Positions 7,901 through 11,943 of a stretch of 11,943 nt of DNA are shown here, one piece after another. Numbering within the stretch: position 1 is the first letter of the stretch; each line of letters begins with the position of its first letter. The stretch spans positions 1-11,943 of the forward strand of contig CAYLOC010000093.1 of assembly GCA_964385195.1 (NCBI GenBank), given 5' to 3'. This DNA is from CAYLOC01 sp964385195. Lineage in GTDB: Bacteria > Actinomycetota > Actinomycetes > Propionibacteriales > Nocardioidaceae. The notes below the pieces were generated by a model. The model was not told the origin of the DNA and did not search any database. It saw nothing but the letters and a program-made list of their open reading frames with translations. The position numbers were made by a program, and so were the translations under genes.

Positions 7901-9238
7901 CAAGGTCTACGCGGTCGGCGGGTTCGAAGGCACCTTGTATGAAGGCAGCACCGTCGCCACCGGACACGTGTACGACCCGCAGACCATGAGGTGGTCGTCG
8001 ATCGCGAAGATGGAGACGCCGCGACAGCGGGCCACAGGGGCGTTCATCGGTGACAAGTTCTACGTCACCGGCGGATGGGATGCCGGCGGCGGGATCGCGC
8101 CGACGACGGAGATCTACGACCCGGCTACGGACAGCTGGAGCAACGGCGCCAGCATGCCCAAGCCGCTCGCCGCGTCCGGCAACGCCGTCCTCGGCGGCAA
8201 GTTGTACGTCGTCGGCGGCTGCTCCGCTGGCAACGGCACCCTGGCCGGGGACTGCGGCAAGACCGACGTACAGGTCTACGACCCGGCCGAGAACCGTTGG
8301 ACCATGGCCGCCGACTATCCGGTGCCGGTCGCGTGGGCCGCCTGCGGCACGATCGTCGACAAGCTCTACTGCGCTGGGGGTGACTACGCGGAGGGGGATG
8401 TGGTGTACGACAACGCCTACGTCTACGACCCCGTCTACGACTCGTGGAGCCCGATCGCGCCCCTGCCCACTGGCGTCTGGGGTGCGTCCTACACCGCGGC
8501 CAACGGTCGGCTGGTCGTCTCCGGCGGGATCTACGGCGGCGTGACCGACGGTGTCGTGACCAACAAGGGCTACGCCTACAACCCCGGCACCGACGCCTGG
8601 AAGCCCATTCCCAACGCACCGGTCGCGATCTACCGTGGCGGCAGCGCGTGCGGGATGTACGTCATCGGCGGCATGCCCGGAGGGTTCCCGGGGCAGAAGG
8701 GTTCGTGGGTATTGCCGGGGTACGACGCCTGCGCGGCCGGCGACGTTCCGTGGATGGACGTCACCACGGATACGCTGACGCTGAAGCCCGGCCAGAGCAC
8801 CGAGGTTCGGGTCGCCTTCGACAGCGGTCGTACCGAGCAGCCGGGTACCTATACCGGGGCCGTGCAGATTCACACCGACGCGCCCCGGCACACCGACCCG
8901 GTGACGGTCACCCTCCACGTCAACCCACCGAAGAAGTGGGGCCTGCTGAACGGCACGGTGCTGGGCAAGACCTGCTCGGGCAGCACCGATCCCATCGCCG
9001 GAGCCTTTGTCGAGATCGACAGCTGGGCGGGCAGTTGGGCCCGGAAGACCGATGCCGACGGGCACTTCGCGTTGTGGATGGACAAGCGCAACAGCAAGTT
9101 GACCGTCGTGGCGAGCAAGGACGGCTGGATCCCTGACACGGCGCGCAAGGTGCACGTCAGGGGCGGGCGGAGTACCGACCTGAGGCTGGTGCTGACCCCC
9201 TTGGGCGGGTGCGCCGGAACCGCGCAGCCCGGAACCGC
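4962..9238 (+). CDS. Secreted S53 (sedolisin) peptidase with carboxypeptidase-regulatory-like, choice-of-anchor-J-like and Kelch propeller domains (3' end in gap)
   Basis: At least 1426 aa, exported. Residues 1-31 are a Sec signal peptide (SRISR, hydrophobic core, ASA-A). About 100-420 is an S53 serine-carboxyl peptidase: Glu178 and Asp182 (GEISLDLD), oxyanion-hole Asp255 (SSGDYG), nucleophile Ser349 (GGTSAAAP), and the C-terminal HDV...YDGPTGLGTPNG segment. The set is complete, so it should be active. Two beta domains follow: GTLTGTVSD (about 427-502) is a clear carboxypeptidase-regulatory-like domain and 506-588 a probable one. Then come a choice-of-anchor-J-like jelly roll (about 606-765, ending WWQIDNVLIG), a third regulatory-like domain (774-860), an Ig-like segment (863-903), a six-bladed Kelch propeller (about 958-1264, with GGW, GGC and YDP...W blade motifs), an Ig-like region (1265-1321) and a regulatory-like domain (1326-1417). 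The tail AGTAQPGTA enters a gap, so the stop is unseen; with the placeholder length it would be 9354-9356. Between signal and catalytic domain are only about 70 residues, too few for the usual large S53 prodomain. The target is unknown. Confidence 0.9.
9214..9238 (+). repeat. 15-bp tandem repeat CCGGAACCGCGCAGC at the 3' end of the peptidase gene
   Basis: One full unit (9214-9228) and 10 bp of the next (9229-9238) lie immediately before the second N-run. In frame the unit encodes the pentapeptide GTAQP, so the protein probably ends in a (GTAQP)n tail of unknown length. Only 1.7 copies are visible. The inference of a longer array rests on the gap beginning mid-repeat. Confidence 0.6.
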
Positions 9239-9338
9239 NNNNNNNNNNNNNNNNNNNNNNNNNNNNNNNNNNNNNNNNNNNNNNNNNNNNNNNNNNNNNN
9301 NNNNNNNNNNNNNNNNNNNNNNNNNNNNNNNNNNNNNN
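9239..9338. other. Second assembly gap of exactly 100 N
   Basis: This gap hides the C-terminus and stop codon of the peptidase gene and any terminator or promoter for the next gene. Like the first gap it is exactly 100 N and abuts a 15-bp repeat. The 42 bases to its right, up to the next start codon, show no further repeat copy. Confidence 0.95.
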
Positions 9339-9368
9339 AGCACAGCACTTCTATGACCCGCACCCACC

Positions 9369-9375
9369 AAGGAGG
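9369..9375 (+). promoter_or_regulatory. Strong ribosome binding site AAGGAGG
   Basis: A near-perfect Shine-Dalgarno lies 5 nt before the GTG at 9381 and fixes that non-ATG start for the second Kelch protein. Confidence 0.85.
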
Positions 9376-9380
9376 CTGAC

Positions 9381-11141
9381 GTGCAGATCCTCAACAGGCG
9401 TCGACCGGCGTTGTCCGTGGCCGTCGCAGCAACCGCCGCCTTCGGTGCGCTCGCCGCGACCGGGACACCGGCAACGGCAATGGAGTCGGTCACCAGTCCG
9501 TCGGTCGCCGACGGTGGCACCGTCACCGTCAGCCCGGGAGAGATCCAGGTTTCACAGCGGCTCGGCCGGTCCACCTCGGAGACGGTGACGCTGACCAACA
9601 ACGGATCCCGGGCCGTCACCGTCACCATCGGTGAGCAGACCGGGAGCGTTGACCCGATGAGCGCCCAACCACACCGAACCGGGTCCACGCCGGTCGTGCA
9701 GGTGCCGGCAGCAGTGACCGGTCATCGCCTCACTGATGCTGATGCTGATGTAGACACTGCCGACACGCGGGGTGCGCCGGACCCTGCGCCCCTCGCCTCC
9801 CCGTCGGACAGCGCATGGACCGACATCCCCGACTACCCGACGGCCATCATGGACAACGCAGTCGTGGCGACATCGGGAACGCTGATCTCGGTGGGCGGCA
9901 CCGATGGTGCACGGATCCTGGACACCGTCTATGCCTACGACATCGACACCCAAGCGTGGACACCGCTGACGGGTATGGGTGTGGTGAGGGAGAAGCCTGC
10001 GGCGGCGCTGATCGGTGACACGGTGTACGTGACCGGTGGCTGGGGGACCTTCGGCGCACCCCAGGCGTCGACCCAGGCCTACGACATCGACACCGATACG
10101 TGGACCTCGGTCGCGGACAACCCGAACCCTTATGCCGGGTCCGGGGTCGCCGTACTCGACCAGAAGATGTACGTCGTCGGGGGTTGCGTCGATGCCTGCG
10201 GCTCGACCGACGTCCAGGTCTACGACCCCGCGTCGGACACCTGGAGCCAGGCAGCGCCGTACCCGGAGAAGATCGCCTGGGAGTCCTGCGGCGCGATCGT
10301 TGGAAAGCTGTACTGCGCGGGCGGACTCACGCCCGACGGCGCGAGTGGGCATACCTACGTCTACGACCCCGTCCTGGATACCTGGACTCAGCGAGCGGAC
10401 ATGCCGCAGGCGTTGTGGGCATCGGCGTACACCTCCGCGGGCGGGCAGCTCGTGGTCTCCGGCGGAAGCCTGGGTGACTCCTCGATCACCAACGCAGGCT
10501 ACGCGTACACGCCGGCCACGGACACCTGGGAGCCGATCGCCAACGCCCAGTACGCCGTCTACCGCGGCGGCAGCGTGTGCGGGCTGTACAAGATCGGCGG
10601 GTCGACCGGTGGCTTCAACCCCGTTCCCTCCAGCGAGTACCTGGCTGGCTACGGGGCGTGCGCAGCGGACGTGCCGTGGCTGTCCGAATCCCCGGCGACC
10701 GTCTCGCTCGACCCGGGCGCCTCGGCCGACATCCGGGTCACCCTGGACGCGAGCGTGCCGACCCAGCCCGGCACCTTCCACGCAGGACTGTCGTTCGCGA
10801 CCGACACCGGCGTCGAGGTGCCCGCCGTTCCGGTGACGATGACGGTCAATCCCCCGAAGAAGTGGGGCAAGATCGCCGGTGTGGTCAAGGGCCTTTCCTG
10901 CGACGGTACGGCGTCACCGCTGTCAGCCGCGACGGTCACCTTCGACTCGTGGGCGGACACGACCTCGGTACGGACCGGGCCCGATGGCACGTTCGGCCTG
11001 TGGCTGGACCGCCGTAACAGCCCGGTGATGGTCATCGCCACAAGAGATGGCTGGCGAGCCGCCTACGACACGGTCCGGGTGCGAGCCGGCAAGACCACGA
11101 CGGTGCAGTTGACGCTGCGGCAGTACCCACACTGCCGGTGA
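9381..11141 (+). CDS. Secreted Kelch-propeller protein, peptidase-less tandem paralogue of the S53-Kelch protein
   Basis: 586 aa, exported. The signal peptide is residues 1 to about 33 (NRRR, hydrophobic Ala-rich core, PATA). An Ig-like strand segment (about 48-84, SPGEIQVSQRLGRSTSETVTLTNNGS) is followed by an acidic linker, a six-bladed Kelch propeller (about 144-433; blade motifs SAWTDIP, QAWTPL, DTWTSV, DTWSQA, DTWTQR, DTWEPI with GGW/GGC/AGG/SGG/IGG turns), a second Ig-like region (434-492), and NPPKKWGKIAGVVKG leading a carboxypeptidase-regulatory-like domain to the C-terminus. The whole aligns with residues about 863-1417 of the upstream peptidase, including the near-identical segments YRGGSxCG, NPPKKWG and GTFGLWLDRRNS/GHFALWMDKRNS. 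No catalytic motif is present. It is likely a ligand- or protein-binding propeller. The gene probably arose by duplication of the 3' part of its neighbour, or the reverse by fusion. Likely co-expressed with the peptidase, though the gap hides any promoter between them. Confidence 0.88.
   Translation: MQILNRRRPALSVAVAATAAFGALAATGTPATAMESVTSPSVADGGTVTVSPGEIQVSQRLGRSTSETVTLTNNGSRAVTVTIGEQTGSVDPMSAQPHRTGSTPVVQVPAAVTGHRLTDADADVDTADTRGAPDPAPLASPSDSAWTDIPDYPTAIMDNAVVATSGTLISVGGTDGARILDTVYAYDIDTQAWTPLTGMGVVREKPAAALIGDTVYVTGGWGTFGAPQASTQAYDIDTDTWTSVADNPNPYAGSGVAVLDQKMYVVGGCVDACGSTDVQVYDPASDTWSQAAPYPEKIAWESCGAIVGKLYCAGGLTPDGASGHTYVYDPVLDTWTQRADMPQALWASAYTSAGGQLVVSGGSLGDSSITNAGYAYTPATDTWEPIANAQYAVYRGGSVCGLYKIGGSTGGFNPVPSSEYLAGYGACAADVPWLSESPATVSLDPGASADIRVTLDASVPTQPGTFHAGLSFATDTGVEVPAVPVTMTVNPPKKWGKIAGVVKGLSCDGTASPLSAATVTFDSWADTTSVRTGPDGTFGLWLDRRNSPVMVIATRDGWRAAYDTVRVRAGKTTTVQLTLRQYPHCR
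9733..9750 (+). repeat. (CTGATG)3 hexanucleotide repeat in the linker of the Kelch paralogue
   Basis: Three perfect copies encode part of the acidic linker TDADADVDTAD between the N-terminal Ig-like segment and the propeller. Gain or loss of a unit would change linker length by two residues without a frameshift. Confidence 0.7.
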
Positions 11142-11144
11142 AGG

Positions 11145-11153
11145 TGCTAATAT
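11145..11153 (+). promoter_or_regulatory. Extended -10 promoter giving a leaderless antitoxin mRNA
   Basis: TGC-TAATAT is an extended -10 (TGN plus a 5/6 match to TATAAT). Counting 7 nt from the last T places transcription start at 11160, the A of the antitoxin ATG. No Shine-Dalgarno is present at usable distance; AAGG at 11141-11144 is 15 nt away. The AT-rich patch stands out sharply from its surroundings. No good -35 is seen, as often with extended -10 sites. Confidence 0.6.
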
Positions 11154-11159
11154 GTATTT

Positions 11160-11420
11160 ATGCGCACTACCGTGGTCCTGCCCGATGAACTGCTTCGTAC
11201 GGCGAAAGCTGCAGCCGCAGCTCGCGGCGAGTCACTGAAGGAGTTCCTCACCCGCGCCGTCTCCCACGAGTTGGGGAGCGCTGCTCAGCCTGCTCGGCGG
11301 CACGGTCGTGTGGAGCTCCCCTTGGTCGGGAGTGAACATCCGGGCACGGTGGACCTCACGAACGCGGACCTCGAGTCGGTCCTGGCCGCGGAGGACGCCG
11401 ACCAGGCTCACTCGCACTGA
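11160..11420 (+). CDS. vapB: VapB-type antitoxin with ribbon-helix-helix N-terminus
   Basis: 86 aa. Residues 1 to about 40 (MRTTVVLPDELLRTAKAAAAARGESLKEFLTRAVSHEL) are a ribbon-helix-helix DNA-binding domain: a beta strand followed by two helices, as in VapB/CopG-like antitoxins. The rest (RRHGRVELPLVGSEHPGTVDLTNADLESVLAAEDA) is the extended arm that normally wraps the PIN toxin; HPGTVDLTNADL is characteristic of this sub-family. It should neutralise the VapC encoded immediately downstream and autorepress the operon. Its stop overlaps the toxin ATG by one base (TGATG). The start at 11160 coincides with the predicted transcription start, implying leaderless translation. Confidence 0.85.
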   Translation: MRTTVVLPDELLRTAKAAAAARGESLKEFLTRAVSHELGSAAQPARRHGRVELPLVGSEHPGTVDLTNADLESVLAAEDADQAHSH

Positions 11421-11839
11421 TGCTCCTCGACGTAGGGGTTTGGTTGGCTGCCGTCTGGGCCGGCCACGTGCACCATCAACAAGTCGCAGCGTGGTTCGCC
11501 CAGACGGCAGACGAACTTGTCTTGTGCCGAGTCACCCAGATGAGCCTTCTGCGGCTGCTGACGAATCCCGCGGTGATGGGTCCTGATGTGCTGAGCCGAT
11601 CGGTCGCGTGGCGGGTCTTGGACCAGCTGAGAGTCGACGACCGCATTCGCTGGGCCGGCGAACCGGCTCAGTTGGAATCTGCGTGGCGAGCCATCTCGGC
11701 CCGCGACGACACCAGCCACAAGCTCTGGACCGATGACTATTTGGCGGCGTTCGCACAGTGTGCAAACCTCACGTTCACCACCTTGGATCGCCGGATGGAG
11801 CGGCGCTATCCATCGGTAACGGTCAATACCCTGGCGTAA
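11420..11839 (+). CDS. vapC: VapC-type PIN-domain ribonuclease toxin
   Basis: 139 aa, the usual length for VapC. PIN-domain acidic residues are visible: Asp4 (MLLDVGVW), Asp105/Asp106 (KLWTDDYLAAFA) and Asp123 (TTLDRRM), which coordinate Mg2+/Mn2+ for RNA cleavage. The segment VTQMSLLRLLTNP (38-50) takes the place of the conserved Glu motif and carries Gln40, as I recall for many actinobacterial VapC proteins of this sub-family. The common LDxN motif reads LDVG, so Asn is replaced by Gly6, a possible weakening. Translation is coupled to vapB by the one-base overlap. The target RNA cannot be predicted. Confidence 0.88.
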   Translation: MLLDVGVWLAAVWAGHVHHQQVAAWFAQTADELVLCRVTQMSLLRLLTNPAVMGPDVLSRSVAWRVLDQLRVDDRIRWAGEPAQLESAWRAISARDDTSHKLWTDDYLAAFAQCANLTFTTLDRRMERRYPSVTVNTLA

Positions 11840-11898
11840 CAGCAGACGCAGCGGATCGAGTGCTCCCATTGCGGGCGGCCGGTCATGCCCTGCTCTTG

Positions 11899-11943
11899 GA
11901 GGACATCCCGTCCTCGGGCGGCCCTCCGTCTTGAAGCGAGGAC
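11899..11943. repeat. Mutually exclusive inverted repeats at right edge, possible TnpB-element/omega-RNA fragment
   Basis: GAGGAC (11899-11904) can pair with GTCCTC (11910-11915) over a 5-nt loop. The same GTCCTC can pair instead with a second GAGGAC (11938-11943). No gene follows vapC in the remaining 104 bp. The end CCGTCTTGAAGCGAGGAC, read in one frame, gives RPSVLKRG, which resembles from memory the C-terminal tail of actinobacterial TnpB proteins that overlaps their omega RNA. The window ends here, so this cannot be settled; a plain vapC terminator is the alternative. Confidence 0.3.

Noticed and set aside
7434..9155. 573-aa open frame on the minus strand
   Set aside because: It is antisense to the Kelch and regulatory domains of the peptidase, a typical high-GC shadow frame with no recognisable domain or ribosome binding site.
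9552..10781. 409-aa open frame on the minus strand
   Set aside because: Antisense shadow of the Kelch paralogue; no motif or start signal.

Overview
The window is high-GC DNA with the codon use, GTG starts and protein families of an actinomycete. Candidate groups are Streptomyces, Micromonospora or Jiangella-like lineages; the sequence alone does not fix the genus. It contains two 100-base runs of N (4817-4916 and 9239-9338). Both are abutted by 15-bp tandem repeats, so they look like assembly breaks at repeats with placeholder lengths.

Layout. The left edge (1-52) carries a hairpin like the right end of an IS200/IS605-type (TnpB) element. Next comes a probable two-gene unit on the + strand: a flavin-containing monooxygenase-like oxidoreductase (92-1192) and a 541-aa LuxR-family regulator with a helical-repeat sensor region (1225-2850). 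Convergent to these, on the - strand, are a fluoroacetyl-CoA-thioesterase-like hotdog protein (2940-3284), the remains of a GNAT acetyltransferase gene fused in frame upstream of it (3333-3649), and a regulator with a TrmB-type N-terminus and a LuxR-type C-terminus (3701-4681).

The centre of interest is divergent from that last regulator. A 280-bp intergenic region holds a candidate promoter followed immediately by the first 15-bp tandem array. It leads into a very large secreted protein (from 4962): signal peptide, S53 sedolisin-type serine-carboxyl peptidase, carboxypeptidase-regulatory-like beta domains, a choice-of-anchor-J-like domain, a Kelch beta-propeller, an Ig-like strand region, another regulatory-like domain, and a tail that enters a GTAQP pentapeptide repeat at the second gap. 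Directly downstream, with its own strong Shine-Dalgarno, is a tandem paralogue (9381-11141). It has a signal peptide and only the Kelch and C-terminal domains, with no peptidase. All eight cysteines of the shared region are conserved between the two.

The window ends with a VapBC-type toxin-antitoxin pair (11160-11839) whose antitoxin appears to be translated from a leaderless mRNA, then a GC-rich segment with mutually exclusive hairpins that may be the edge of another TnpB-type element.

Reading as a whole: the central module (two-HTH regulator, secreted repeat-bracketed protease-propeller, secreted protease-less propeller) is the best candidate for an uncharacterised extracellular system. 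The protease may act on an extracellular protein target that the shared propeller recognises. Target, partner and regulation are inference only.
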